A stretch of 64,000 bases of DNA from an uncultured Dorea sp. (GTDB taxonomy: Bacteria > Bacillota > Clostridia > Lachnospirales > Lachnospiraceae). The position numbers were made by a program, and so were the translations under genes. Shown one piece after another: positions 5,984 to 14,351 of the stretch (the stretch's first letter is position 1; the number at the start of each line of letters is the position of its first letter). The notes under the pieces are model-generated. The model ran no database searches. It had not been told where the DNA came from and saw nothing but the letters and a program-made list of their open reading frames with translations. The stretch covers positions 54,254 through 118,253 of the forward strand of contig CAJTVU010000007.1 of NCBI GenBank assembly GCA_910580235.1, written 5' to 3'.

Positions 5984-6724
5984 ATGTCATTGACATTTGG
6001 CGAAAAAATAAAAGAAGCCAGAAAGCAAAAAAACTTAACTCAAAAACAACTGGCTGATTTAATAGGAGCTGCACATAATTCAATAAGTGACTGGGAGAAT
6101 AACAAAAACAAACCAGACCCTGATACGATTGAACTATTGTGTGGAGTGCTAAAAATCACGCCAAATTATTTATTAGCTTCAACAGAAGATGACTTTTCCC
6201 CAAAAGAAAAGTTGCTTATAAAAAAATACCGCTTCATCTCCGCCCACTCCCCAGATGGGGCAAAAGCGGTTGATGCGGTACTGGATAGGGAATATGCCGT
6301 AGCCGAACAGCTTCAAGGAAAGGATGTCCGAATCAAAGAACTAGAAATGAAGCTTATCCCCAAGCGCATACTCGCCTATTATGGCAAAATTGCCGCCGCT
6401 GGGAAGAGCTACGGCTTTGATGATGTGATCGTCGGAACGATTGAATGTCCCTTGACAGATGAAAGCCAAAACGCTGATTATGCTATCGGGGTAAGCGGCA
6501 ATTCCATGGAGCCTACATTCTATGATGGCGATATAGTTTATGTAAAGAAAGGCATTCGCCCGGGAATTGGGGATATCGGCATCTTCCAGAAAGATAATTG
6601 CATCTATATAAAAGAAGTAGGCGAAGACGAACTGACTTCCCACAATGCAAAATATAAGCCACTTGTGAATAATGGGGATATCGTGTGCCTAGGAAAAGTA
6701 ATTGGAAAAGTTGAAGGAGATTAA
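5984..6724 (+). CDS. CI/LexA-type phage repressor with S24 autoprotease domain
   Basis: A 246-residue repressor. Residues 1-65 are an XRE helix-turn-helix (EKIKEARKQKNLTQKQLADL, IGAAHNSISDWENNKNKPDP). The C-terminal half is an S24/LexA-like peptidase: the Ala-Gly cleavage region AAAGKSYGFDD near residues 138-148, the catalytic Ser in GNSMEPTFYDGD (around 172-183) and the catalytic Lys in YIKEVG (around 208-213). Such repressors self-cleave when bound to RecA filaments after DNA damage, inducing the element. An AAAGGTGG site precedes the ATG. The solitary CRISPR repeat begins ten bases after its stop, so it probably lies on the same transcript. Confidence 0.85.
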   Translation: MSLTFGEKIKEARKQKNLTQKQLADLIGAAHNSISDWENNKNKPDPDTIELLCGVLKITPNYLLASTEDDFSPKEKLLIKKYRFISAHSPDGAKAVDAVLDREYAVAEQLQGKDVRIKELEMKLIPKRILAYYGKIAAAGKSYGFDDVIVGTIECPLTDESQNADYAIGVSGNSMEPTFYDGDIVYVKKGIRPGIGDIGIFQKDNCIYIKEVGEDELTSHNAKYKPLVNNGDIVCLGKVIGKVEGD

Positions 6725-6733
6725 ACCGCTTCG

Positions 6734-6766
6734 GTCGCTCCCTTCGCGGGGAGCGTGGATTGAAAT
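6734..6766 (+). CRISPR. Solitary type I-C-like CRISPR repeat (no array)
   Basis: Thirty-three bases match the type I-C repeat family as I remember it: they begin GTCGCTCCC, contain GGGAGCG and end in GTGGATTGAAAT. CGCTCCC (6736-6742) and GGGAGCG (6749-6755) form a 7-bp stem around TTCGCG, the usual crRNA repeat hairpin. No second repeat follows within the next several hundred bases, and no cas gene is visible anywhere in the window. It starts ten bases after the repressor stop codon and ends 96 bases before the DUF3800 gene. Orientation on the + strand means the repressor transcript would carry it. See findings for the anti-CRISPR RNA and CreA-like hypotheses. Confidence 0.8.
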
Positions 6767-6862
6767 ATGTGTCTATCGTATCAGGACGAACACTGGGCTG
6801 GTACTGGGAAATAATGGGAATGAATGAGAAAGAACTACGAAAGAGAAAGAGAGGAATAAACT

Positions 6863-7603
6863 ATGGCAATTGCTACGCTATATATTGACGAGGCGGGGGA
6901 TCTTGGCATCAATCGGGGATCAGACTGGTTCGTTTTAGCCGGCGTTCTAATTGATAAATCCGAAGAGCCCCATATCCAAAGCGTTCTCCGAAACATTAAA
7001 TCTAAAACGAACATTAATGAAATCCATCTTCGGAAAATGCAAAGCTTTGATAAAAAAGCATATGCCGTTGCAGAACTCTCAAAATGTAAGTTTGAGTATA
7101 TAACTATCATCGTAGATACTAACAAATTAAATATAGCAAAGCTGTACGAGAACTATACAGAAAAGCCAAGCATTCTTTCGTATAACCATGTATGCCGGTA
7201 TTTACTGGAACGTGCTTCTTGGCTTCTTCGGGACACTGGCCGAACTGCTGACATCATGCTTTCAAGCAGAGGGACATCCCGAGACGCAGACCTTATCTCT
7301 TACATAAAAAATAAGCTCATACCTTTTGAAAGGAATGAAGTCAGTAACTGTTTTGAAAAGGTAATCGCAAAACCTGCCGCTTCTTGGGATATGCTACAGT
7401 TAGCAGATGTATGCGCTTCATCGATGTATAATATGCATCAAATAAACGCTTTGGGGCATACGACTCCTTGCTACACTTACAGATTGTATAGTCACTTATA
7501 TAGATATAAAGGAACTCTCCTGAGGTATGGAATAAAGTATTATGATGATTCTATGATCCCTGGCAAAAATTATTTCATAAAAAATAGTTTTTGTCAGAGA
7601 TAG
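6863..7603 (+). CDS. DUF3800 protein (RNase H-like fold), probable accessory/defence cargo
   Basis: A 246-residue protein opening TLYIDEAGDLGINRGSDWFV, the signature N-terminus of DUF3800, with acidic residues on a first strand as in RNase H-like nucleases. A second conserved motif, LQLADVCASSMYN, lies near residues 176-190. The family is common in phages, plasmids and defence islands; its biochemical role is poorly defined. Here it lies between repressor and integrase, the usual place for lysogenic conversion genes. It may be cotranscribed with the repressor and the solitary CRISPR repeat. A ribosome binding site GAGAGGAAT precedes the ATG. Confidence 0.75.
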   Translation: MAIATLYIDEAGDLGINRGSDWFVLAGVLIDKSEEPHIQSVLRNIKSKTNINEIHLRKMQSFDKKAYAVAELSKCKFEYITIIVDTNKLNIAKLYENYTEKPSILSYNHVCRYLLERASWLLRDTGRTADIMLSSRGTSRDADLISYIKNKLIPFERNEVSNCFEKVIAKPAASWDMLQLADVCASSMYNMHQINALGHTTPCYTYRLYSHLYRYKGTLLRYGIKYYDDSMIPGKNYFIKNSFCQR

Positions 7604-7610
7604 GAAAAAG

Positions 7611-7690
7611 AAAAAACCCCCAGTGCGACTTCCACAGGTCAAGCCTGCTGGTGATTACACCCTCGCATTCTCTGGCGGCGTTTTTTCTAT
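7611..7690. other. Structured intergenic region, bidirectional terminator or small RNA
   Basis: The stretch can fold on itself: CCAG-TGCGA near 7622-7630 pairs with TCGCA...CTGG near 7664-7675, enclosing an inner hairpin CCACAGG/CCTGCTGG (about 7633-7652). It is flanked by AAAAAA on the left and TTTTTT (7681-7686) on the right, so it could terminate the DUF3800 transcript. The rest of the 325-base gap to the integrase (7691-7928) holds promoter-like AT-rich sequence and a GC-rich stretch near 7770-7806; I see no gene in it. Confidence 0.4.
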
Positions 7691-7928
7691 AATCCATTAT
7701 ACGAAATCTCCGTCTTTTTGTCAACAAACATTTGTTCTTATCGAGGCTAAGCTTAATTAGAAAGGACATAAAAACGCGCCCCCTGCCGCTCAGCAGCAAA
7801 GGGGACGACTTTACCATACGATGCCTAGGACAACGATATGGCTTCCCAACCAAGGCCATTATATCACATCCTTCCGGCATCTGTACAGGTGTTATTTTTA
7901 TACCCATTTTAAAGGAGGATGATGAGAC

Positions 7929-9059
7929 ATGGCCAGAAGAAAGAAGCATCCACGGCTGCCAAACGGATATGGTAGCATCAAGTATTTAGGGAAGAACCGG
8001 CGCAACCCTTATGGGGTCTATCCCCCGGTAAAGGAATACGACCTCGACGGGAAGGCTATCGCACAGCCAGCCATCTGCTATGTAGACGACTGGATGAAAG
8101 GCTTTGCCGTGCTTACCGCATACCATGCCGGGACATATACTCCAGGATTGGAATGTGATCTAGGCGCTAGAGAGGAGGCCTCTCTGATAAGCCTTTCTGG
8201 CCGTATTCTGGCCGATTATAACCGAAGCAAGGGAATTACGGCTAAGAAGGGGAAGACGTTTAAAGAGGTGTATAGCGAGTTCTACCGGTGGAAATATGAA
8301 GGTCTTAAAGAATACTCAGAGGCATCTAAGAATTCATCCCGAGCCGCATTCAGGAACTGCAGCGCGCTGCACGATCGTGTATTTGACGAATTACGGTATA
8401 AGGATCTGCAAGATGTCGTCGACAACTGCTCCCTGAAGCATGCCAGCCTGGAGCTGATCGTTTCTCTTTTCAAACAAATGTACAAATATGCTGATATGCA
8501 TGAATATGTGAGAAAGAATTACGCGGAACATGTTACGATCACAAAGAGCGATGATGACGAGCATGGAGTCCCATTTTCTCCAAATGAGCTTAAATTATTT
8601 TGGGAGAACAAGGAGGATCCTATAGCGGAAATGATTCTGATCATGTGCTATTCCGGCTATCGCATCTCCGCATACAAAACATTAGAAGTTAACATAAAAG
8701 AAAAATATTTCCGCGGCGGCGTTAAGACTCAGGCAGGAAAGGGCCGCATTGTTCCGATCCACTCTGCAATATTGCCATTAGTTATACGCCGGATAAGCAG
8801 GATGGGGCATATATTGCCATTTTCTACATCAAAATTTAGAAGCGAGATGCACACATTTATCAAATCTAAAGGAATGGCCAGCCACACTCCCCACGATTGC
8901 CGCCATACCTTCTCCATGCTGTGCGAAAAATATGGAGTGAACGAGAATGACCGGAAGCGGATGCTTGGACACAAATTCGGCGATATAACCAATGATGTAT
9001 ATGGCCACAGGGGAATGGAGGATCTTCGGAAAGAGATAGAGAAGATCAAGGCTCCTTAG
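7929..9059 (+). CDS. int: Tyrosine-type site-specific integrase
   Basis: A 376-residue phage integrase. The N-terminus (RKKHPRLPNGYGSIKYLGKN) is an AP2-like arm-binding domain, the middle is a SAM-like core-binding domain, and the C-terminus holds the catalytic residues: Arg in YSGYRISAYK (near 245), HxxRH as HDCRHTFSML (near 321-330), the late His in MLGHKFGDITN and the Tyr nucleophile in DVYGH (near 358). The start follows AAAGGAGGATGATGAGAC. As the last gene before host DNA it defines the right end of the element and would catalyse its integration and excision. Confidence 0.9.
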   Translation: MARRKKHPRLPNGYGSIKYLGKNRRNPYGVYPPVKEYDLDGKAIAQPAICYVDDWMKGFAVLTAYHAGTYTPGLECDLGAREEASLISLSGRILADYNRSKGITAKKGKTFKEVYSEFYRWKYEGLKEYSEASKNSSRAAFRNCSALHDRVFDELRYKDLQDVVDNCSLKHASLELIVSLFKQMYKYADMHEYVRKNYAEHVTITKSDDDEHGVPFSPNELKLFWENKEDPIAEMILIMCYSGYRISAYKTLEVNIKEKYFRGGVKTQAGKGRIVPIHSAILPLVIRRISRMGHILPFSTSKFRSEMHTFIKSKGMASHTPHDCRHTFSMLCEKYGVNENDRKRMLGHKFGDITNDVYGHRGMEDLRKEIEKIKAP

Positions 9060-9090
9060 ATTTGTTGCTAACGTGTTGCTAATAAAACAC

Positions 9091-9114
9091 TCTAACGCAT
9101 TGCAATGCGTTAGA
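9091..9114. repeat. 24-bp perfect palindrome downstream of integrase
   Basis: TCTAACGCATTG followed directly by its reverse complement CAATGCGTTAGA. No T-run follows, so it is not an obvious terminator. Its position 32 bases after the integrase stop suggests a recombinase or excisionase site or part of the attachment region, but the partner site lies outside the window. Confidence 0.6.
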
Positions 9115-9233
9115 ATATGTATTAAAATATACCACCTAAAACCGTTGTAAAATAAGGGTTTCGGCGAATATCTCAATAAAATCAATAACTTCAGGAAAAT
9201 CTATTTTTTTAAATATTTCTTAATATCTGCCCC

Positions 9234-9263
9234 TTGTTATTTCTCTCTTTTATATAGTACAAT
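9234..9263 (+). promoter_or_regulatory. Probable sigma-A promoter of the K+ channel gene
   Basis: TTGTTA (9234-9239), 18-base spacer, TACAAT (9258-9263), about 40 bases upstream of the ATG at 9303. Confidence 0.5.
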
Positions 9264-9302
9264 TAAAGGCACATTATTACTATATTCTGGAGGCTTAAGA
9301 CA

Positions 9303-10514
9303 ATGGATACGATCTGGGAGCGACGCAGGAAACGGATTTTTGAGATTATAGAAGTGGGTTCGGACTTTGACTTTCAGAGCCGGGGATATGATCTTATAAA
9401 CGCCGCCGCGATTATATTGAATCTTACTGTCAGCATCCTGTATACATTCGAAAACTTGCGGATGCAGTACAGTACTATCTTTTTTAGCATAGAGGCCGTC
9501 ACAGTGGCCTTCTTCTGCGTGGATTACATATTGCGGATCTGGACGGCAAAGTACCTCTACCAGAACCTTTCCGAGCCGCGCGCTATCCGCAGATATGCTC
9601 TGTCTTTCACAGGAGCCGTCGACCTTCTGTCGTTCCTCCCTTACTACCTCCCAGTCTTCCTCCCAGCTGGGGCGGTCGCCTTCCGGCTCCTTCGGATCGC
9701 GCGGATCTTCCGCCTCTTCCGCATCAATGCATATTATGATTCTTTAAATGTAATTACAGAAGTCATCACAGGAAAGAAGCAGCAGCTTCTCTCTTCCGTG
9801 TTCATTATTCTTGTGCTTATGGCCGCCTCTAGCCTTTGCATGTACAGCCTGGAGCATCAGGCGCAGCCCGATGTCTTTAAAAATGCGTTCTCAGGAATCT
9901 GGTGGGCTACCTCCACCCTTCTGACCGTCGGGTATGGAGACATCTATCCTGTCACCACTCTTGGGAAGATGTTCGGGATCTTCATCACATTCCTCGGCGT
10001 CGGCATGGTCGCGATCCCTACAGGTATCATATCTGCGGGATTCGTAGACCAGTATTCCCGGATCAAAAGGATGAATGAGTACGGCCGGGAAGAAGATATC
10101 CACTTTATCCGTATCGAACTGCAGCCCGGAGATGCCTGGGTAAATAAAAGCGTCGCAGGCCTAAACCTCCCCGCGCGGGTCATCCTTTCCATCGTCCAGC
10201 GCAACGGCCGTCCTCTCATCCCCCGCGGGGACATGGTGCTCAAAGTAAGAGACACCCTGATCCTGGGCGCAGAATCTTTTCTTGACAAAGAGCAGCACAT
10301 TGCTCTTAAAGAAATTATCCTGAAGAAAAATAACCCGTGGATAGGAAAAAGAATCCAGGATCTGAACATCTCTCGCCATTCTGTCGTTGTCCTTATCAAA
10401 AGGCATAAAAAATCTCTGATTCCCACGGATAATTTTATCCTGCGGGAATCAGATACAGTCATTCTATATACACAGACGCACATTGACAATGTTCTTGCCG
10501 AATTGGACTTTTAA
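9303..10514 (+). CDS. Voltage-gated-type potassium channel with TrkA-C domains
   Basis: A 403-residue ion channel. Six membrane segments are visible between about residues 28 and 245, including an S4-like helix with regularly spaced Arg (FRLLRIARIFRLFRI, near 126-140) and the selectivity filter TVGYGDIYP near 207-215. The C-terminal 140 residues hold two TrkA-C-like (RCK-C) ligand-binding repeats (PGDAWVNKSVAGLNLPARVI and KNNPWIGKRIQDLNISRHSV). It would conduct K+ across the cytoplasmic membrane under gating by a cytoplasmic ligand. It is convergent with the Na/Pi-type transporter, with only 8 bases between stop codons. Confidence 0.85.
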   Translation: MDTIWERRRKRIFEIIEVGSDFDFQSRGYDLINAAAIILNLTVSILYTFENLRMQYSTIFFSIEAVTVAFFCVDYILRIWTAKYLYQNLSEPRAIRRYALSFTGAVDLLSFLPYYLPVFLPAGAVAFRLLRIARIFRLFRINAYYDSLNVITEVITGKKQQLLSSVFIILVLMAASSLCMYSLEHQAQPDVFKNAFSGIWWATSTLLTVGYGDIYPVTTLGKMFGIFITFLGVGMVAIPTGIISAGFVDQYSRIKRMNEYGREEDIHFIRIELQPGDAWVNKSVAGLNLPARVILSIVQRNGRPLIPRGDMVLKVRDTLILGAESFLDKEQHIALKEIILKKNNPWIGKRIQDLNISRHSVVVLIKRHKKSLIPTDNFILRESDTVILYTQTHIDNVLAELDF

Positions 10515-10522
10515 CATTTTCT

Positions 10523-12154
10523 CTATGCCATTACTTCTTCTGCGATATTGCGGGCGTGATCGGAAATACGCTCCAGACATACGAGGGAGTCTAAAAATAC
10601 GATCCCAGCCTCCGTCGTACACTCGTTGCGAGCCAGACGTTTGATATGGCTGCTACGAAGGGCGATCTCCAATCCGTCTACTTTTGTCTCTTTCTCCACT
10701 ACTTTCATAGCCTTATCATAGCTTTCTTCCTTCATCGCCTCAATCGCATATACATAACTGTCGATTGAATCGCTTATCATCTCGTCAAGCTGCTCTTTCG
10801 CCACATCTGAGAAAGATTCTTTCTTCTCTGCCAGAGTCTCTGCAAACTCGGATATATTTTCACAGTAGTCGCTGACACGTTCTATATCAGACAGGATCTG
10901 CAAAAGATGGGCTACCTTCTGATGCTCCTTCTCACTGATCCGCAGAGCGCCAAGCTTTATCGTATAATCCGTAATCCCAGCGCACAGTTTATCTACCGTG
11001 TCTTCATCCTCTCTCAAAGACGCAATAGCAGACTGGCTCTTCGTATAGAGCACATCCCTCGCCGTCTCGAGGGAGCCTTGCACGATCTCGGCCATACGGA
11101 TCGTCTCATTAATGACGGACTGGAGCGCAATGCTCGGAGTCTCAAGCATACGCTCATCCAAAAGCACCTTGGCTGGATCCTGCTCATTTTCTTTCACACG
11201 GCCAATCTTCTTGGCCGCTTTAATAATCAGATTAGAGACCGGGAACAGAAGGATTGTCGTCCCAATATTAAATACGGTGTGCACCATACTGATCTCTGTC
11301 TGTGTGACAGGCCCGGTCCCTGCCGCGGGATTGATGCCTTCGAAGAACACGATTGCCACAATGCTGAATATGACCGTTCCTATAATATTAAATAATAGAT
11401 GCATAAGAGCCGCTGTTTTCGCGTTTTTCTTTGCCCCCATACTGGATAAGATAGCCGTCACGCAAGTACCGATATTCTGTCCCATAATGATGTAAATAGC
11501 TGCGGAAAACGGCACAAGCCCTGCTGCCGCAAGACTCTGTAGGATCCCGACAGAAGCAGAAGAGCTCTGGATCACAGCCGTCACAAGCGTACCTGCCAGG
11601 ATCCCCAGAAGCGGATTCTGCCCCAAAGTCACAAACAGGCCCGTAAACTCTTCGGACTCTTTCAGCGGCGCGACTGCCGACGACATCGTTGAGATGCCTA
11701 TGAACAGAAGGCCGAAGCCGACAATGATGTTAGCGATCTCTTTGGACGAACGTCTCTTTCCTGTCAGCATTATGACCACACCTGCAATGACCGCCAGAGG
11801 CGCCAGCGTAGACGGGCTTAAGAATTTTGCCCATTCCACAGAAGATACGAGCCATCCGGTCACGGTCGTACCGACATTAGCTCCCATGATGACCCCCATA
11901 GCTTGCGTAAGATCCATAATCCCTGCATTTACAAACCCTACGACCATAACGCTCGTAGCGGAAGAGCTCTGGATCACAGCCGTAATAGCCGCACCGAGCA
12001 TAACTCCCGTCAATTTATTTTTAGTCAATGCCTCCAAAAGGGATTTCATCCTGTTCCCAGCGGCGTTCTCCAGCCCCTGCGCCATAATCTGCATGCCATA
12101 GATGAACATCCCAAGCCCCCCTGCAAAGGGGATAAGAATACTTATATAATCCAT
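10523..12154 (-). CDS. Na/phosphate-cotransporter family protein with PhoU-like tail
   Basis: A 543-residue membrane protein of the NptA/YjbB type. Two inverted repeats carry the family signature QSSSATS (near residue 62) and QSSSASVG (near 195). Nine or so hydrophobic segments fill residues 1-310 and the C-terminal 220 residues form a helical PhoU-like domain (repeated helices such as ISDIERVSDYCENISEFAET). ATG 12154 is preferred because GGGAGGAAG lies just upstream; the ORF extends to 12184. Likely role: Na+-coupled phosphate transport or phosphate export; direction cannot be told from sequence. Confidence 0.8.
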   Translation of the reverse strand: MDYISILIPFAGGLGMFIYGMQIMAQGLENAAGNRMKSLLEALTKNKLTGVMLGAAITAVIQSSSATSVMVVGFVNAGIMDLTQAMGVIMGANVGTTVTGWLVSSVEWAKFLSPSTLAPLAVIAGVVIMLTGKRRSSKEIANIIVGFGLLFIGISTMSSAVAPLKESEEFTGLFVTLGQNPLLGILAGTLVTAVIQSSSASVGILQSLAAAGLVPFSAAIYIIMGQNIGTCVTAILSSMGAKKNAKTAALMHLLFNIIGTVIFSIVAIVFFEGINPAAGTGPVTQTEISMVHTVFNIGTTILLFPVSNLIIKAAKKIGRVKENEQDPAKVLLDERMLETPSIALQSVINETIRMAEIVQGSLETARDVLYTKSQSAIASLREDEDTVDKLCAGITDYTIKLGALRISEKEHQKVAHLLQILSDIERVSDYCENISEFAETLAEKKESFSDVAKEQLDEMISDSIDSYVYAIEAMKEESYDKAMKVVEKETKVDGLEIALRSSHIKRLARNECTTEAGIVFLDSLVCLERISDHARNIAEEVMA

Positions 12155-12305
12155 TTGCTTCCTCCCATGTGCTCTTTTATCCATGTAAACAAAAATTTTC
12201 GCACTGCTCTTACAATAGCATCTACATGAAAAGAAAACAATATGAAAAATAAATTTTACACATATTTAGCATTGTACCCCCATCCGGGCATCTCATAATA
12301 CATAC

Positions 12306-12662
12306 CTACTTCTTCATCTTCGGGCTGAAAATAAGCGACGCCAGATAGCCGAAGATAAGAGCTGCCGATATCCCCACAGCGCTGGCTTTAAATCCGCCCA
12401 TAAAAATACCGATAAACCCTTCCTTATCTACAGCTTCTTTTACGCCTTTCCACAAAAGGTTCCCAAACCCTGCCAGCGGCACGCTCGCCCCTGCTCCAGC
12501 AAAATCCTGGAACGGCTGGTATATCTGAAATGCTCCCAGAACTGCGCCCGTACATACGAGAAGCACCATGATACGCCCCGGCATCAGCTTCGTCCTATCC
12601 AGCAGGATCTGTACAAGTGCACAGATAATCCCGCCTACCCAAAATGCATTAATATAATCCAC
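12306..12662 (-). CDS. spoVAE: Stage V sporulation protein AE
   Basis: A 118-residue membrane protein with three to four hydrophobic segments. The FAGAGASVPLAGFGNLLWKG stretch is the SpoVAE/SpoVAC family motif. It is the last gene of the spoVA operon, whose products form the inner-membrane channel moving Ca-dipicolinic acid into the forespore and out at germination. Start codon GTG at 12662 follows AAAGGAGGGAG. It is separated from spoVAD by 180 bases occupied by two copies of the GC-rich palindromic repeat. Confidence 0.9.
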   Translation of the reverse strand: MDYINAFWVGGIICALVQILLDRTKLMPGRIMVLLVCTGAVLGAFQIYQPFQDFAGAGASVPLAGFGNLLWKGVKEAVDKEGFIGIFMGGFKASAVGISAALIFGYLASLIFSPKMKK

Positions 12663-12687
12663 GAACTCCCTCCTTTCTCCGCCTTCG

Positions 12688-12820
12688 GCGGTTGGGACGG
12701 GGCTTTTCCTTCGCAGGACACTGCTAATGCGGTGTCCCTGCGTTGGCGGTTGGGGACGGGGCTTTTCCTTCGCAGGACACTGCTAACGCGGTGTCCCTGC
12801 TCGGAATACCCCCGTCCCCA
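12688..12820. repeat. Tandem pair of GC-rich palindromic intergenic repeats
   Basis: Copy one (about 12688-12741) and copy two (12745-12820) share GGTTGGGGACGGGGCTTTTC, a nested hairpin built from GGACAC...GTGTCC, and (in copy two) the closing arm CCCCCGTCCCC. The first copy lacks the closing arm. Related copies lie at 14352-14423, 17191-17269 and 42505-42550. Confidence 0.85.
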
Positions 12821-12842
12821 AATAACCCCTTCCCCTTGCCTC

Positions 12843-13847
12843 CTAACAGTGTTCTAATACGACGGCGTGGGCGATCCCCGGCACGCTTGCTCCTTCATTG
12901 AAGCTTACCGTCGACATAAGCGCGCCTGTAGGAACGAACAGTACCCGCTTCCACTCGCCCCTCTCCAGCTTCGGCAAGATATAGGAAGACAGGGTTGTAG
13001 CCGCACAACCGCAGCCGCTTCCTCCTGCATGCGTATCCTGCTTCTCCTGATCAAATATAGTCATTCCGCAGTCCATATGATTCTTCCTTATATCGTACCC
13101 TTTGCCAAGTACAAGATCGAACAAAATGCTCTGCCCCACATAGCCAAGATCTCCCGTTACAATACGGTTATAATCTTCCGGAGCCCTCCCGAAGTCTTCC
13201 AGGTTACGGACAATGGTGTCACATGCTGCAGGTGCCATACATGCTCCCATATTCTGTGCGTCCTTTAGCCCATAATCCACGATCTTCCCTATCGTTACAC
13301 CAGTAATCCGAACGTGGCTCCTCTTCGTCCCCACGAGAAACGCACCGCTGCCTGTCACTGTCCAGTGTGCAGATAGAGGCCGTTGGTTCGCATAGCTTAA
13401 AGGGAATCGAAATTCTTTCTCGGCGCTTCCAAAATGGCTGGAAGTTACTGCCAGCATATATTCCCCATACCCTGCCGCCACGCTCATAGACGCCAGAGCC
13501 AGCGCCTCCCCTGACGTGGAGCAGGCGCCGTACAGGCCGAACATAGGGATCTCCAGCTCTTCCACGCCCATAGACGTCGCAACGCCCTGCCTTAGAAGAT
13601 CTCCCCCGAAAAGACAACGGACCTGGTTCTGGCTGATGTGTGCTTTTCCCATAGCCAGAAGGCACGCTTCTTTCTGCATGGTACTCTCTGCTTCCTCCCA
13701 TGAATCCGCGCCAAAAAGATCGTCCTCTCCCACTATATCGAACATTTTCCCAAGCGGGCCCTGCCCCTCTTTCTTTCCTACTACAGACGCGCTGCTGATG
13801 AGATAGGGCGGTTTCTCAAATGTAATACTTTGTGTTCCTGTTATCAT
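12843..13847 (-). CDS. spoVAD: Stage V sporulation protein AD
   Basis: A 334-residue thiolase-fold protein (FabH/KAS-like) that binds dipicolinic acid in SpoVA channels. Recognisable segments are GTQSITFEKPPYLISSASVV at the N-terminus, GLYGACSTSGEALALASMSV (near 107-126) and AGGSGCGCAATTLSSYILPK (near 275-294). Length is that of the family. It lies between spoVAC (16 bases upstream) and spoVAE, in the canonical operon order, and would be made in the forespore from the sigma-G promoter further upstream. Confidence 0.93.
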   Translation of the reverse strand: MITGTQSITFEKPPYLISSASVVGKKEGQGPLGKMFDIVGEDDLFGADSWEEAESTMQKEACLLAMGKAHISQNQVRCLFGGDLLRQGVATSMGVEELEIPMFGLYGACSTSGEALALASMSVAAGYGEYMLAVTSSHFGSAEKEFRFPLSYANQRPLSAHWTVTGSGAFLVGTKRSHVRITGVTIGKIVDYGLKDAQNMGACMAPAACDTIVRNLEDFGRAPEDYNRIVTGDLGYVGQSILFDLVLGKGYDIRKNHMDCGMTIFDQEKQDTHAGGSGCGCAATTLSSYILPKLERGEWKRVLFVPTGALMSTVSFNEGASVPGIAHAVVLEHC

Positions 13848-13862
13848 TATCTTTCCTCCTTA

Positions 13863-14321
13863 TCACAAGATCCCGCTAATCTTTAAGATCCAATACCCGA
13901 GCCCCAGCGCCCAGCTCGAGAAGATCCCGTATAGGATTACAGGCCCCGCAATGGTAAATATCTTACAGCCAATTCCCATGACCTGCCCTTCTTTCTGGTA
14001 TTCAATGGCAGGCGACGCTACAGAGTTAGCAAAGCCCGTGATTGGGACAAGCGCCCCTGCGCCGCCCCATTTGGCAATGCTCGGATAGATATTAAAGCCT
14101 GTAAGAAGGACACTTAAAAGTATAAGTATCATAGAGGCCCATCCGCCGCTCAAGTCCTTATCAAGACCTTGTCCTTTGCAAAAATTCAGTATAAACTGCC
14201 CGATGGTACATATGATCCCTCCTGTCACAAAGGCTTTTGCCATATTAGCAGGCAGGCTGTGCACCGGTGTCTTCTTTTTTACATAATTTTTATACGCTTC
14301 CTGCTGTTGTTGTTTGTTCAT
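13863..14321 (-). CDS. spoVAC: Stage V sporulation protein AC
   Basis: A 152-residue membrane protein starting MNKQQQQEAYKNYVKKKTPV, with KAFVTGGIICTIGQFILNFC and KWGGAGALVPITGFANSVAS as family hallmarks. In Bacillus SpoVAC is a mechanosensitive channel component for dipicolinic acid release. ATG 14321 is chosen because AAAGGAAGACAAT precedes it; the ORF extends in frame to 14384 into the upstream repeat. Four or five membrane segments fit the family. Confidence 0.9.
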   Translation of the reverse strand: MNKQQQQEAYKNYVKKKTPVHSLPANMAKAFVTGGIICTIGQFILNFCKGQGLDKDLSGGWASMILILLSVLLTGFNIYPSIAKWGGAGALVPITGFANSVASPAIEYQKEGQVMGIGCKIFTIAGPVILYGIFSSWALGLGYWILKISGIL

Positions 14322-14351
14322 ATTGTCTTCCTTTCTCCTTTTTCTCTTCGA

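Larger units (their letters stand above)
1..9115. mobile_element. Right part of a prophage / phage-like integrative element
   Basis: The block contains a leftward operon of small phage-type proteins, a dense switch region of small helix-turn-helix and ribbon-helix-helix proteins, a CI/LexA-type repressor, a DUF3800 gene and a tyrosine integrase as the last gene before ordinary chromosomal genes. Integrase-at-the-edge with an adjacent repressor is the standard arrangement of temperate phages and integrative elements. The left boundary lies outside the window. The right boundary is inferred to be just after the integrase, near the 24-bp palindrome at 9091-9114. Structural phage genes are not visible here, so an integrative element rather than a complete prophage remains possible. 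Confidence 0.8.

Noticed and set aside
6767..6862. Possible second CRISPR repeat making a real mini-array
   Set aside because: No second GTCGCTCCC or GTGGATTGAAAT is present up to the DUF3800 start or beyond.
7723..7738. SOS-box-like palindrome AACAAACATTTGTT upstream of int
   Set aside because: The Firmicute LexA box needs CGAAC...GTTCG; here the outer positions do not match on the left, so it is likely chance in AT-rich sequence.
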